A stretch of DNA of 64,000 nt from Roseburia sp. (GCA_019421345.1 JAHZFL010000003.1:36416-100415); one strand, 5' to 3'. Positions 8,899 to 18,169 are shown, counted from the first letter of the stretch. Numbers and translations are program-made. Notes: generated by a model not told the origin, from the sequence alone.

Positions 8899-8988
8899 CC
8901 TTCCGGTGGAACGCACTGCGTCGGAAGGGAACTTTGTCACTGATGCGACCCGCCGCAGGCCAAGAATCTCGCAAGCGAGATTCTTTTT
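8899..8988 (+). ncRNA. Structured intergenic element ending in a second terminator
   Basis: After the rpsA terminator there is a hairpin with CCTTCCG / CGGAAGG arms, then a perfect terminator hairpin AGAATCTCGC-AA-GCGAGATTCT followed by TTTT (8963-8988). No gene lies between the two terminators. A short RNA from an unseen promoter, or a simple fail-safe terminator, could explain it. No recognised RNA family could be assigned. Confidence 0.4.
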
Positions 8989-9030
8989 ATAATAATTTAT
9001 AATAATGGATAGAGAAACGGAGGATAAGGA

Positions 9031-9819
9031 ATGCTCGAGACGGACAATTATGAGAAGTTTAAACGGGATATTCTCATGCTCTCAAAGATCGATCTGAATG
9101 CATACAAGGAAAAACAGATGCGCCGCAGAATCAATACGCTGATCACGAAGAATAAAATTGACAGCTACGATGCGTATGTGGAGCTGATCAAGAAGGATAA
9201 GGAAAAGTTTGAGCAGTTCATCAACTTTCTTACGATTAACGTATCTGAATTTTACAGAAATCCTGAGCAGTGGAAGATTTTGGAAAAGGAGGTTTTTCCA
9301 AAGCTGATCCAAACGCATGGAAAGTCGCTGAAGATATGGAGCGCTGCGTGTTCCACGGGAGACGAGCCGTATTCGCTGGTAATGGCACTCTCAAGACATC
9401 TGCCGCTTGAAAATATCCGCATCATTGCGACGGATATTGACAAGCAGGTACTGGATACGGCACGCATGGGACTTTACAATGAGAAAAGTATTGCCGGAGT
9501 GCCGGATGATCTCAAGCGCAAGTATTTTACGAAGGTGGGAAATTCGTATCAGATTTCCGATGCAGTCAAAAAACGCGTCGAGTTTAAGGAGCATGATCTC
9601 TTAAAGGACGCTTATCCAAGCGGCTGTCATCTGATCGTGTGCAGGAATGTTGTAATCTACTTCACCGAGGAGGCGAAGGATGAGATTTATGCAAAATTCT
9701 ATCGGGCGCTTACGCCGGGCGGCGTACTGTTTATCGGAAGTACAGAGCAGATCATGAACTATCGTGAGCTTGGCTTTTTGCGCAATAAGTCCTTTTTCTT
9801 TGAAAAGGGTGGAAAATAA
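9031..9819 (+). CDS. cheR: CheR-type protein-glutamate O-methyltransferase
   Basis: A 262-residue CheR. The all-helical N-terminal domain (about 1-75) is followed by a SAM-binding Rossmann domain with AACSTGDEPYSLVMAL (near 105-120). The family motif CRNVVIYF is near 207-214. CheR methylates glutamates of chemoreceptors. No other chemotaxis gene is in view, so it may serve a chemoreceptor encoded elsewhere or a different two-component pathway. The ribosome site CGGAGGATAAGGA precedes the ATG. Confidence 0.9.
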   Translation: MLETDNYEKFKRDILMLSKIDLNAYKEKQMRRRINTLITKNKIDSYDAYVELIKKDKEKFEQFINFLTINVSEFYRNPEQWKILEKEVFPKLIQTHGKSLKIWSAACSTGDEPYSLVMALSRHLPLENIRIIATDIDKQVLDTARMGLYNEKSIAGVPDDLKRKYFTKVGNSYQISDAVKKRVEFKEHDLLKDAYPSGCHLIVCRNVVIYFTEEAKDEIYAKFYRALTPGGVLFIGSTEQIMNYRELGFLRNKSFFFEKGGK

Positions 9820-9889
9820 TTTTTTAGATGAGAAAGTAGCTTTTAAAATGGTCATATGGCATCCAAGTGGGATTTGAGGAGGGGACGTA

Positions 9890-10675
9890 ATGGGACAGAG
9901 AATCCAGATCATCAACTCATTTTATAATCAAGTTGATGAAGATTTACGGTTAAATCAAAGCAGATATGGACAGTTGGAATATATGACGACAATGGAGTAT
10001 GTTCATCGCTTCATACATAGTGGTGCAAAAATATTGGAAATCGGTGCCGGGACAGGGAGATACTCTATTGCTCTGGCAAAAGAGGGGTATGAAGTGACAG
10101 CAGTAGAGCTGGTAGAACATAATCTCAACAAATTAAAGAAAAATAGCAGTCATTTGAAAACGATCCAAGCTTTTCATGGAGATGCCTTGAATCTTGACAG
10201 ATTTGAGGATGGAACATTTGACACCACATTACTGTTTGGTCCTATGTATCACCTTTATCAGACAGAGGACGTACATAAAGCACTGGACGAGGCAATTCGG
10301 GTGACGAAAGAGAATGGAGTGATTCTGATAGCCTTTCTCTCAGCCTATGCGATCCTTTTTAATAATTATCTGGATGGAAATCTGATTGCCGGATTGGATG
10401 CAAATTTTGCGGGTAATAAAGTACAACATTTTGAGGAACAGCTTTTTACCGGCTATGACATTGTGGAATTTGAACAATTGTTTGAAGGGAAAAATGTGGA
10501 GCATCTGGTAACAGTGGCGGCAGACGGTGTACTGGAGCTTGCAGAGAAACGAAGCGATTTTGTGATGTCGGAGGAAGAATTGGAGGCATTCTCACGGTAT
10601 CACCTGACAATTTGTGAAAAGCGGGAGCTACTTGGCAGTTCAAGCCATCTACTCTATATCTGTAAAAAGAAATGA
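9890..10675 (+). CDS. Class I SAM-dependent methyltransferase, substrate unknown
   Basis: A 261-residue methyltransferase. Motif I, ILEIGAGTGRYSIALA, is at about 47-62; the acidic post-I residue is in VTAVEL and motif IV-like DTTLLFGPMYHL follows. The family covers small-molecule and protein methylation, so the substrate cannot be named. GAGGAGGGGACGTA precedes the ATG. The sequence is more AT-rich than its neighbours and the gene stands alone, which suggests recent acquisition. It converges on the ABC exporter genes. Confidence 0.82.
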   Translation: MGQRIQIINSFYNQVDEDLRLNQSRYGQLEYMTTMEYVHRFIHSGAKILEIGAGTGRYSIALAKEGYEVTAVELVEHNLNKLKKNSSHLKTIQAFHGDALNLDRFEDGTFDTTLLFGPMYHLYQTEDVHKALDEAIRVTKENGVILIAFLSAYAILFNNYLDGNLIAGLDANFAGNKVQHFEEQLFTGYDIVEFEQLFEGKNVEHLVTVAADGVLELAEKRSDFVMSEEELEAFSRYHLTICEKRELLGSSSHLLYICKKK

Positions 10676-10689
10676 ATCTGAAAATTACA

Positions 10690-10728
10690 CTGCGGCGGAA
10701 TCTGTGTCAATGAAGCGATCCGCCGCAG
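10690..10728. terminator. Possible convergent-gene terminator hairpin
   Basis: Perfect 10-bp arms CTGCGGCGGA and TCCGCCGCAG enclose a 19-nt loop between two convergent genes. No clear T tract follows, so termination is an inference from position. Confidence 0.4.
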
Positions 10729-10778
10729 ACAGATGCCTAACAACGAGCGGCATGCCTTGTGAGCCATTCTTATATCAA

Positions 10779-11621
10779 CTAGAAGCGGCGTACAGAGCGA
10801 GCCGCTCGTTTCTTTTTCGTTTGCATAAGAGCGGCTCGCGAAGCGTGTCGCTCGTTGTTTGGAGGGGGTGTGACCTCTCTTTTTTGATCTGCGTAAAACA
10901 GCAAGAGGACAGTCACGACGATCACAAGGAGCAGACCCGCGGCAGCCAGAAGAAGATTCGGCTTGGAGATTGCGCCATTATACTCTTGCATATCAAAGCC
11001 CACCAGAATGAGGGCAGCGGAGAAGGGATAGGTGCTTAGGAGAATGCCGCCTTTGAAAAACAGCATACTGTAACCGAGAAAAAAGGCGAGGATTGAGCCT
11101 CCGAGGTAAGCGCCGCGTATCTGCCCGAAAATCAGGATCAAAGGCATACAGACCAGGTATGAAGTAAATGCCGCCGCTATGAGCTGTAAGCCGCCGTTAA
11201 AGAGCAGGGAAAGACTAAAGCCTGGCAGCCCAACAAGAAATCCGGTCAGCAGTGTAGCTAAAATGCTGTAGCAGCCAAAGAGCAGCGCACAAAATGCGGT
11301 CAGCAGTAATTTGGCGAGAAGGAGCTTGGATGCCGGTATCGGTATGACGGCGATATTTTTTAACGTGTCGCTTGCCGCTTCCCGGTCGATCAGCCAGCCG
11401 CCGAGCATCACGAGGGAGATGGGGAGAAACATCTGTGAATTTCCCCAGACAACATTTGCAAATAATTTTGTGAAGTCAAACGCAGCGTCCCGGTATTCCG
11501 GCGCTACAAAAAGCTGTGTTCCGTACTGTACGACCGGACACAGGGTAAGTGCGACGATCCCGATCAGCAGGATCTGACAGCGGCGCAGCTTTTGCCATTC
11601 GGCTTGTATCAAATAGAACAT
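10779..11621 (-). CDS. ABC-2 family exporter permease (second subunit)
   Basis: A 280-residue membrane protein of the ABC-2 / lantibiotic-immunity permease type. About six hydrophobic segments follow a basic N-terminal stretch (QAEWQKLRRCQI), a usual start for BcrB/LanE/LanG-like permeases. The C-terminal tail is strongly basic (KKKRAARSVRRF). It lies 43 bp after a related permease and an ATPase on the same strand. Such ATPase plus two-permease sets usually give immunity or resistance to peptide antibiotics. The substrate here is unknown. Confidence 0.8.
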   Translation of the reverse strand: MFYLIQAEWQKLRRCQILLIGIVALTLCPVVQYGTQLFVAPEYRDAAFDFTKLFANVVWGNSQMFLPISLVMLGGWLIDREAASDTLKNIAVIPIPASKLLLAKLLLTAFCALLFGCYSILATLLTGFLVGLPGFSLSLLFNGGLQLIAAAFTSYLVCMPLILIFGQIRGAYLGGSILAFFLGYSMLFFKGGILLSTYPFSAALILVGFDMQEYNGAISKPNLLLAAAGLLLVIVVTVLLLFYADQKREVTPPPNNERHASRAALMQTKKKRAARSVRRF

Positions 11622-11664
11622 AATCTTTTCCTTTCTGTGTGATTTTCACAAGAGCTCAGACCAT

Positions 11665-12459
11665 TCAGGATTTCTGCCGCCTGTATACGGCGGCAATCAG
11701 GGTGCAACATAAAACGGCTTCCGGCAAAGCGACCAAAAACGCCTGTGCCGTCGTCAGAAAGTAGGGGCTAAGGCGCTCTAAAAGAGCGGCAAGCTCCGCG
11801 CTTGGATCGCTTTGAGAATAAAACGGGTAAAGCCACCGGAAGGTCAGCGGTCCGGGCAGCAGCGTGCCGGGGTTTAAGCCAAACGGCTGTGTCAGAAAGA
11901 AATCTGTCTGGGCAATCAGATAGTTGCTGATCGTATAGAAAAATGTAATGATGACAGAAATAATATAACTTTTGTTGAGTGCGGTCACGAGGAGTATGCA
12001 GGGAAGCGCGCCCGTCCACATCAGTACGCTCTCCAACAGTCCCACGCCAAAAAGCTTTAAAAATCCAACGGGTGCAAAGCCCTGCAGCAGAAGGATGATC
12101 AGGCAGAGCAGACCTCCCACCGCCATAAACAGAACCGAAAACAGCAGAAGGAGCAGCAGCTTTGCCGCCGCCAGCGCGGACGCCGATATGGGAATCGTCA
12201 AAAGGTTCTTGCGTGTGTCGTTGTCTGTTTCAAGAAACAGCAGATGAGACGCGAGGATCACAAGCAGCGGCATTAAAAGTAAGTAGGCGCTCATCTGCTG
12301 CGCGGCTGCCATCATTTTTTCCACTGCCTCCGCACTTGTCGCGGCGTCGGAGAGGAAAAGCGCATAGGCGAGCGGCGGCAGGGCGGAGAGGGCTGATGAG
12401 ATAAAAAACAGCGGTTTTCTGCGCAGCTTTGCAAATTCACAATACAGCAGCTTAAGCAA
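11665..12459 (-). CDS. ABC-2 family exporter permease (first subunit)
   Basis: A permease of about 264 residues with about six hydrophobic segments and the same EFAKLRRKPLFF-type N-terminus as its partner. The start is uncertain. A TTG at 12459 lies 8 bases after AGGAGG and is preferred. A GTG at 12468 overlaps the ribosome site. A longer frame begins inside the ATPase gene without support. It overlaps the end of the ATPase gene by 8 bp, so the two are translationally coupled. Confidence 0.8.
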   Translation of the reverse strand: MLKLLYCEFAKLRRKPLFFISSALSALPPLAYALFLSDAATSAEAVEKMMAAAQQMSAYLLLMPLLVILASHLLFLETDNDTRKNLLTIPISASALAAAKLLLLLLFSVLFMAVGGLLCLIILLLQGFAPVGFLKLFGVGLLESVLMWTGALPCILLVTALNKSYIISVIITFFYTISNYLIAQTDFFLTQPFGLNPGTLLPGPLTFRWLYPFYSQSDPSAELAALLERLSPYFLTTAQAFLVALPEAVLCCTLIAAVYRRQKS

Positions 12460-13375
12460 TTCCCTCACCTCCTGTGATCCGTTTGAAATAGTCCTCGAGC
12501 GTCTCCTCACACAGATGGGCGTCTGAAACGGTCAGACCATTTTCCACGAAATGACGGACGATCACTCCGATCTCTCCGACACCGTACGGAAGTATCAGTT
12601 CATGCGGCGGCAAAAGCTCAAAATCATGGATTCCAAGCGTTGTTTCTAATATTGCTGTGGCGGCATGAATGTCTGAAACGGTAAAGTGCAGATGTTTTTC
12701 ACTCTTTTTCTCCAGATCGGACAGACTTTCCTCCTCCAAAAGCACGCCGTGGTCGATGATGCCGATGTCATCGGCGAGCAGAGCGATCTCCGGGAGGATA
12801 TGGCTGGAAATAAGGATTGTCTTTCCGCGCACGGCGGAAAGCTCACGGATAAAGCTGCGCACCTCGGCGATTCCGATCGGGTCAAGCCCGTTGATCGGTT
12901 CATCCAGAATTAGCAGTTCCGGGTCGTGCATGACTGCGAGCGCAATTGCCAGACGCTGCTTCATTCCGAGAGAATACTGCGAAAAAAGCTTTTTGTCGCG
13001 GTAGGGGAGATTGACAAGGGAAAGTGCCCGCTTGATCGGATCGCTGCCGGAAAGCCCTCTAAGCTTTGCAAAAAGCGCCAGATTTTCCGTCCCGGTCAGG
13101 TTGGGATAAAAACCGGGAGCTTCGATCAGGCTGCCGATGCGCGGAAGCACATTTTTTTCATTGCAGGAAAGCGGCGCGCCAAAGAGGCGGATATTGCCGG
13201 AGGATGGTTTGGTTAAGCCGAGCAGCAACCGCATCGTTGTGGTTTTTCCCGCTCCGTTTCTGCCGAGCAGACCATAGATCCTCCCTTTTTGTACATGAAG
13301 ATTAAGATTTGAAACGCTTGTCTGTTCCCCGTATTTTTTTGTCAGATCACGCGTCTCGATCAGGTAATGATTCAT
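12452..13375 (-). CDS. ABC transporter ATP-binding protein, BcrA/LanF type
   Basis: A 307-residue ATPase. Walker A is GRNGAGKTT (residues 38-46), the signature is SLGMKQRLAIA (near 135-145), Walker B is LLILDEP, and the switch histidine is in SSHIL. The C-terminal ~85 residues form the accessory domain seen in bacitracin/lantibiotic exporters. AAAGGAGG lies upstream of the ATG. It is divergent from a response regulator and histidine kinase, the common arrangement of peptide-sensing resistance modules. The ligand is unknown. Confidence 0.93.
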   Translation of the reverse strand: MNHYLIETRDLTKKYGEQTSVSNLNLHVQKGRIYGLLGRNGAGKTTTMRLLLGLTKPSSGNIRLFGAPLSCNEKNVLPRIGSLIEAPGFYPNLTGTENLALFAKLRGLSGSDPIKRALSLVNLPYRDKKLFSQYSLGMKQRLAIALAVMHDPELLILDEPINGLDPIGIAEVRSFIRELSAVRGKTILISSHILPEIALLADDIGIIDHGVLLEEESLSDLEKKSEKHLHFTVSDIHAATAILETTLGIHDFELLPPHELILPYGVGEIGVIVRHFVENGLTVSDAHLCEETLEDYFKRITGGEGIA

Positions 13376-13407
13376 AGAAAGCTACCTCCTTTTTTGAGTT
13401 CTGCTCC

Positions 13408-13462
13408 ATAATAACAGAGCTGCCTTGAGCCAGCCTTGAGGCAAGCTTGAGTTTTCCTTGAG
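13408..13462 (-). promoter_or_regulatory. ABC-operon promoter region with four 11-bp-phased CTTGAG repeats
   Basis: CTTGAG occurs at 13424, 13435, 13446 and 13457, exactly 11 bp apart, so all copies face the same side of the helix. On the minus strand a -10 like TATTAT lies at 13413-13408, and the expected -35 position (13436-13431) has no consensus but falls inside the repeat array. This is the layout of an activator-dependent promoter for an OmpR-type regulator, and the regulator is encoded next door. A TATAAT at 13501-13506 may serve the response-regulator gene on the other strand. Confidence 0.65.
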
Positions 13463-13526
13463 ATTTTGTGATAGAAATAGGAAAATCGCATCGTCTGCGC
13501 TATAATAGGGAAAAAGGAGGCATGGC

Positions 13527-14213
13527 ATGAACGATTGCACGATTTTGATTGTGGACGATGAACCGGAGCTGTTAGAGCTGCTGTATACCATTTTTGAGCG
13601 CGAGGGGTACACAAAGATTTTGACGGCGGACTGCGGAAAGACAGCTTTAAAGGTCTGGAGAGAAAAACAGCCGGATTTTATCATTTTGGATGTAATGATG
13701 CCGGATATGGACGGCTTTGCCGTGTTAAAGGAGATACGGAAAACGAGCAGCGTTCCGGTTTTAATGCTGACGGCACGTCAGGAGCCGGAGGATAAATTTG
13801 AGGGATTTGAAAATGGTGCGGACGATTATCTGCTAAAACCATTTTTGCCGAAGGAGCTTTTGTTTCGGGTAGCGGCGCTTTTAAGGCGGGCGTATCCGCA
13901 GACAGAGCGAAAGATTTTTCTGAGTGCAGCCTCCGTGAATTTGGAGACGGCGGAGGTATGCAGAGACGGCATTGTTTTTCCGCTCACAGCAAAGGAGCTT
14001 TGCCTTTTGGAAAAGCTATATGAAAATGCAGGAAAAATTGTAACGACCGGCACATTGTGCGAGACGATCTGCGGAGAGTTCTGGGAGGGATATGAGAGCA
14101 CGCTCGGCACGCATATCCGTCATCTGCGGGAAAAGATCGAGGAGAACCCGTCCAAACCGCAGTCGCTTGTGACCGTCCGGGGGCTTGGCTATCGTCTTTT
14201 TGTAAGGAGGTAG
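13527..14213 (+). CDS. OmpR/PhoB-family response regulator
   Basis: A 228-residue regulator. The receiver domain (1-118) has the acidic pocket VDDEPE (D10, D11), the phospho-acceptor in ILDVMMPDMDGF (about D54), T in MLTAR and K in YLLKPF. The C-terminal winged helix (about 128-227) has GTHIRHLREKIEENP and RGLGYRL. AAAAGGAGG precedes the ATG. The kinase follows 4 bp later. It probably binds the CTTGAG repeats and activates the divergent ABC operon. Confidence 0.94.
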   Translation: MNDCTILIVDDEPELLELLYTIFEREGYTKILTADCGKTALKVWREKQPDFIILDVMMPDMDGFAVLKEIRKTSSVPVLMLTARQEPEDKFEGFENGADDYLLKPFLPKELLFRVAALLRRAYPQTERKIFLSAASVNLETAEVCRDGIVFPLTAKELCLLEKLYENAGKIVTTGTLCETICGEFWEGYESTLGTHIRHLREKIEENPSKPQSLVTVRGLGYRLFVRR

Positions 14214-14217
14214 AGGG

Positions 14218-15591
14218 ATGAATCCGACAAGAAGGTTTTTCCGAAAATATATCTGTTCGACGGTAGGGATTTTGCTGCTGTTTTTAGTCGTCAATCTGCT
14301 GCTTGTCCTTGGGCTCTTTCTTGTCTCAAATTCCGGCGGCACACAGAAACAACAATTTCAGATTTCTGCGCTGTCAGAGCATATCAAAGAGCAAAACGGG
14401 AAAATCATTGCAGACGGGAAAGCGCTTTCGATGCTAAAGGACAGAATGGCATGGGCAATGCTTTTAGACGAAGGGGGCGGTGTGATCTGGGAGGAGGGAA
14501 TGCCGGCGGAGCTGCCGCGCAGCTATTCGGTGTCTGAGGTTGCCGCCTTTAGCAGGTGGTATTTAAGAGATTATCCGGTCACGGTCTGGACGCGTTCGGA
14601 TGGATTGCTGGTTGTCGGCTTTCCCAAAGGCAGCGTTTTTAAATATAATCTATCAAATGATATGAAAGATGTTTATGTGATGCTAAAAGGCGCTGCTGTT
14701 GTTTTTTTGATGAATCTTATTCTGCTGGCGTATGTGTTTTTGCGCAATACCTACAGAGTGGAGCGTGCGGTAAAGCCGATCTTAAATGGGATTCACAGGC
14801 TTTCCGGCGGCGGAGAGGTGCATTTGCAGGAGAGCGGGGAGCTGGCGGAGATCAACGCTGATTTAAACAGTGCAGCCGCATATCTGCAAAAAAAGGATCT
14901 TGCACGCACAGAATGGATCAGAGGGATCTCGCATGATATACGCACACCGCTTTCTATGATCTTGGGCTATGCCAGCGAAATGGAGGAGGATGCTGCAGGC
15001 GGGGAGACTGTGCGCAGACAGGCGGCGATCATTCGCAGACAGGCGGAACGGATCAGGCAGCTTGTAGACGATTTGAACCTAACGGCGAAGCTTAAGTATT
15101 CGGCGCAGCCATTGCGCAAGCAGCGGCTGCAGGCGGCGGAGCTGGCGAGGAAAGCGGTGAGTGAGGTGTTAAATGAGGGGTTGAGCGATTTATATGAGCT
15201 GGAATTTCTGGAGCACTCACAGGGTGAGGGAGTTTACATCGAGGGCGATCCCGTTCTCTTTGAGCGAATGTTCTGTAATCTGATCCGCAACAGCGTGGTG
15301 CACAATCCGCAGGGCTGCCGGATCACGGTGTCTGTGGATGCAGATGATGCGGAATGCCGTTATACGGTTGCAGATCACGGGATCGGTCTGCGGGATGAGG
15401 TGTTGGAGACCCTGCGCCGGAGAGAGCGCGGATTTTGCACGGAGACGGAGGGAGCGGAGCATGGACTGGGACTGAAAATTGTCTGCCAGGTCGTGGAAGC
15501 CTATCATGGAAGAATCGTTTTTGAACAGACAAGACCGCACGGTCTGACAGTATTTTTATTTTTTCGGAGGCAGCCGCTTCGTATTGATTGA
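14218..15591 (+). CDS. Sensor histidine kinase
   Basis: A 457-residue kinase. Two membrane segments (about 14-38 and 155-178) flank an extracytoplasmic region of roughly 115 residues; a HAMP-like linker follows. The phospho-acceptor motif GISHDIRTPLSMILGYASEM is near 236-255. The ATP domain has the N box RNSVVHN, G1 VADHGIGL and G2 HGLGLKIV. Its 3' end overlaps the convergent YprB-like gene by 36 bp. The sensor domain was not recognised, so the signal is unknown; partner genes suggest an antimicrobial peptide. Confidence 0.92.
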   Translation: MNPTRRFFRKYICSTVGILLLFLVVNLLLVLGLFLVSNSGGTQKQQFQISALSEHIKEQNGKIIADGKALSMLKDRMAWAMLLDEGGGVIWEEGMPAELPRSYSVSEVAAFSRWYLRDYPVTVWTRSDGLLVVGFPKGSVFKYNLSNDMKDVYVMLKGAAVVFLMNLILLAYVFLRNTYRVERAVKPILNGIHRLSGGGEVHLQESGELAEINADLNSAAAYLQKKDLARTEWIRGISHDIRTPLSMILGYASEMEEDAAGGETVRRQAAIIRRQAERIRQLVDDLNLTAKLKYSAQPLRKQRLQAAELARKAVSEVLNEGLSDLYELEFLEHSQGEGVYIEGDPVLFERMFCNLIRNSVVHNPQGCRITVSVDADDAECRYTVADHGIGLRDEVLETLRRRERGFCTETEGAEHGLGLKIVCQVVEAYHGRIVFEQTRPHGLTVFLFFRRQPLRID

Positions 15592-16671
15592 GGCGAGCAG
15601 GTGGCGGACATAGTCAAGCTGCAGCTCTTTGCTTGCGGCAAATTCCTCTGTGAGTGCAAAATAGCTTTTTTTGTCGCGCAGATTTTTGCGGAAGGCGGGA
15701 GAAAATATTTCTTTGTACTGCGGCAGGAAGACGGCGTGCTTGCGGACATAGCAGTTTGCGGCAGTTGCCTGTCTGCGGCGTTCCTTGCTCACGCCTGCGG
15801 CAAGATTTTTGTGGACGGCGCAGTCCTCCTGCGGAAGATAATAATAGTCCTTTGGATTGTCAAGGAAAAAGCGCAGTTCCTCGTCAAGCAAGGGCACGAC
15901 AAGCGCAGCTTCCTCCTCAAAAAAGTCCAGTGTAAGACCGTCAAAGCCGTAGGAGATCGGCTTTGGGAACGGATATTCTGACCTCAGTGTAAAGAGCAGC
16001 TCTTTTTTTATGCTGCCGTCCGGCTGAGGCGTCTGACGCGCCTTTAAGGAGCGGATGGATAGGCTGTCCGCAAATGCCTCGCGGTAGGCAAGAAGAAACA
16101 GAAGGCTCGGCATATAGAGCACGTCCTCATAATTGTGCTGACGAAGCAGGGTGAGCGCCTCCTTTGAAGGGGTTACGGTGTAGGTTTTATAAATGTCGAT
16201 CAGCTCACCGCCGGAATATAGATCCTTGCGGTCGATGCCAAGAAAAATCTCGATCGACTTTTGTTTCAGGCTCGAAAGCCCAAGCAGCGCTTTGATCTGC
16301 GAGGCCTCTTTATAAATGTCAAGGCATGCATGACTCTCGAAGGGAGAGGGGAGATGCAGGCTTTGGCATTTTCCTTTTAGATAAGGAATATCGAAGCCGA
16401 TGCCGTTGAAGGAGAGGATTGTCCGATATTGCTCCAGCAATGTGAAAAAGGCGGTCAAGACCTCTCCCTCCTCAGACGTGTCTTCCGCGAAGAATTGATC
16501 AATGCACAGCAGATCGCCCTTTCGGGTGGCGCAGCCGATCAGATAGAGATTTGAATGCGCCGGAGAAAAGCCGGTTGTCTCAATGTCGAAAAAAATTGCA
16601 TCCTCTGTAAAAAAGCGTCTGACAACGGCGCTTGAAAAATCAAAAGGCAGTTCTTCATGCCATGTGATCAT
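15556..16671 (-). CDS. YprB-like ribonuclease H-fold exonuclease
   Basis: A 371-residue protein. Its N-terminal DEDD-type exonuclease domain has IFFDIETTGFSPAHSNLYLI (motif I, D and E), SFNGIGFDIPYLKGKC (motif II, N and D) and a third acidic motif near YEDVLYMPSL. Similar proteins (B. subtilis YprB) are predicted nucleases of unknown substrate. The ATG at 16671 has AAGGAG eight bases upstream; the longer frame from 16764 adds an unsupported 31 residues. It is a single gene divergent from rnfC and converging on the kinase gene. Confidence 0.82.
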   Translation of the reverse strand: MITWHEELPFDFSSAVVRRFFTEDAIFFDIETTGFSPAHSNLYLIGCATRKGDLLCIDQFFAEDTSEEGEVLTAFFTLLEQYRTILSFNGIGFDIPYLKGKCQSLHLPSPFESHACLDIYKEASQIKALLGLSSLKQKSIEIFLGIDRKDLYSGGELIDIYKTYTVTPSKEALTLLRQHNYEDVLYMPSLLFLLAYREAFADSLSIRSLKARQTPQPDGSIKKELLFTLRSEYPFPKPISYGFDGLTLDFFEEEAALVVPLLDEELRFFLDNPKDYYYLPQEDCAVHKNLAAGVSKERRRQATAANCYVRKHAVFLPQYKEIFSPAFRKNLRDKKSYFALTEEFAASKELQLDYVRHLLASINTKRLPPKK

Positions 16672-16772
16672 AATGTCGTCTCCTTTTCTTAAATCTGGAC
16701 ACAGTATAGCACAAATGCTGATGATTTGTGAAATATTTGTCAGGTAGTTCTTAAAAAAATACAAAAATTTTG

Positions 16773-16800
16773 TTCAATTTAGGCAGTTTTGTGCTATAAT
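16773..16800 (+). promoter_or_regulatory. Promoter of the rnf operon
   Basis: TTCAAT (16773-16778) and TATAAT (16795-16800) with 16 bp between them. TGC directly before the -10 gives an extended -10. The rnfC ATG follows 50 bp downstream. Confidence 0.65.
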
Positions 16801-16849
16801 TATGAGATAGTAATAAAATACGAATAAGAGAAAGTGGGGCACGAAAAAA

Positions 16850-18169
16850 ATGGGTTCAAGAACATTTAAAGGCGGCGTCCATCCTTATGAAGGAAAGGAA
16901 CTGGCGAAGGATCGGCCGATCACAGAGGTTTTACCCAAGGGTGATCTGGTCTATCCGCTGTCGCAGCATATCGGCGCGCCCGCCATTCCGATCGTTTCCG
17001 TCGGAGACAAGGTGAAAAAGGGGCAGAAGCTGGCAGAAGCGGGAGGCTTTGTATCATCTCCGATCTATGCGTCTGCATCCGGTACGGTTAAAGCGATTGA
17101 GCCGCGCCGTGTGGCTGTCGGAGACATTGTGGATTCCATTGTGGTCGAAAACGACGGCCTGTTTGAGGAGGCAGCGTATACGCCTTGTGCGGATACTTCG
17201 TCTCTGTCAAAAGAGGAGATCATTGAAAAGGTAAAGGATGCGGGCGTTGTCGGCATGGGCGGCGCGGGTTTTCCGACGCATGTTAAGCTTTCTCCGAAGA
17301 ATCCGGAAAAGATTGAGTATGTGATCGCAAACTGTGCCGAATGCGAGCCTTATCTGACAGCGGATTACAGGCGTATGTTAGAGAATCCCAAGGAGCTGAT
17401 CGCCGGAATGAAGATCATCCTGCAGTTGTTTGACAAGGCGTTAGGAGTGCTGGCGATCGAGGACAATAAGCCGGATTGTATCGAGAAGCTGACGGAGCTT
17501 GTAAAGGATGAGCCGCGCATTGATGTGTGCGTGCTTCAGACAAAATATCCGCAGGGCGGCGAGCGTCAGCTCATCTATGCGGTGACACAGCGCGCGATCA
17601 ATTCCAGCATGCTTCCGGCAGACGAGAGCTGTATCGTGGATAATGTGGAGACGATCCTTGCAGTCTATAATGCCGTTGCGCTCGGAAAGCCTGTGACGAA
17701 CCGTGTTGCGACGATCACCGGAGACGCGGTGAAAAATCCCGGCAATTTTCTATACAGCATCGGTACGAATTATGCAGAGCTGGTAGAGGCAGCGGGCGGT
17801 TTTTGCCAGCAGCCTAAAAAGATCATCTCCGGCGGTCCGATGATGGGCTTTGCGATGTTTAGTCTTGATGTTCCGACTACAAAAACGGCATCCTCCCTGC
17901 TTTGCTTTATAGACGACGAGGTCAGTGAAAATGAGACCACAGCGTGCATTAACTGCGGCAGATGCGTCGAGATTTGTCCGGAGCGTCTTGTTCCCGCAAG
18001 GCTGGCGCAGTTTAGCAACAGGGATCTGAGCGCACAGTTTGAGAAATGGAATGGGCTTGAGTGCATTGAGTGCGGTAGCTGCAGCTATATCTGTCCGGCG
18101 AGAAAACAGTTGGCACAGTCGATTCGTACAATGAAAAAGCAGGTGCTTGCGGCGAGACGCAGGAAATAA
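16850..18169 (+). CDS. rnfC: Rnf complex subunit RnfC
   Basis: A 439-residue peripheral subunit of the ferredoxin:NAD+ oxidoreductase. The N-terminal ~100 residues have a barrel-sandwich fold; an NADH/FMN-binding region follows, with GMGGAGFPTHVKL near 136-148. Two [4Fe-4S] motifs are CINCGRCVEICP and CIECGSCSYICP near the C-terminus. In the complex it is the NAD(H) side. It is the first gene of the cluster, as usual for Clostridia and acetogens. Confidence 0.96.
   Translation: MGSRTFKGGVHPYEGKELAKDRPITEVLPKGDLVYPLSQHIGAPAIPIVSVGDKVKKGQKLAEAGGFVSSPIYASASGTVKAIEPRRVAVGDIVDSIVVENDGLFEEAAYTPCADTSSLSKEEIIEKVKDAGVVGMGGAGFPTHVKLSPKNPEKIEYVIANCAECEPYLTADYRRMLENPKELIAGMKIILQLFDKALGVLAIEDNKPDCIEKLTELVKDEPRIDVCVLQTKYPQGGERQLIYAVTQRAINSSMLPADESCIVDNVETILAVYNAVALGKPVTNRVATITGDAVKNPGNFLYSIGTNYAELVEAAGGFCQQPKKIISGGPMMGFAMFSLDVPTTKTASSLLCFIDDEVSENETTACINCGRCVEICPERLVPARLAQFSNRDLSAQFEKWNGLECIECGSCSYICPARKQLAQSIRTMKKQVLAARRRK

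Noticed and set aside
9890..10675. Antibiotic-resistance rRNA methyltransferase
   Set aside because: Only general SAM motifs are visible; no Erm or similar signature, so the resistance label was not used.
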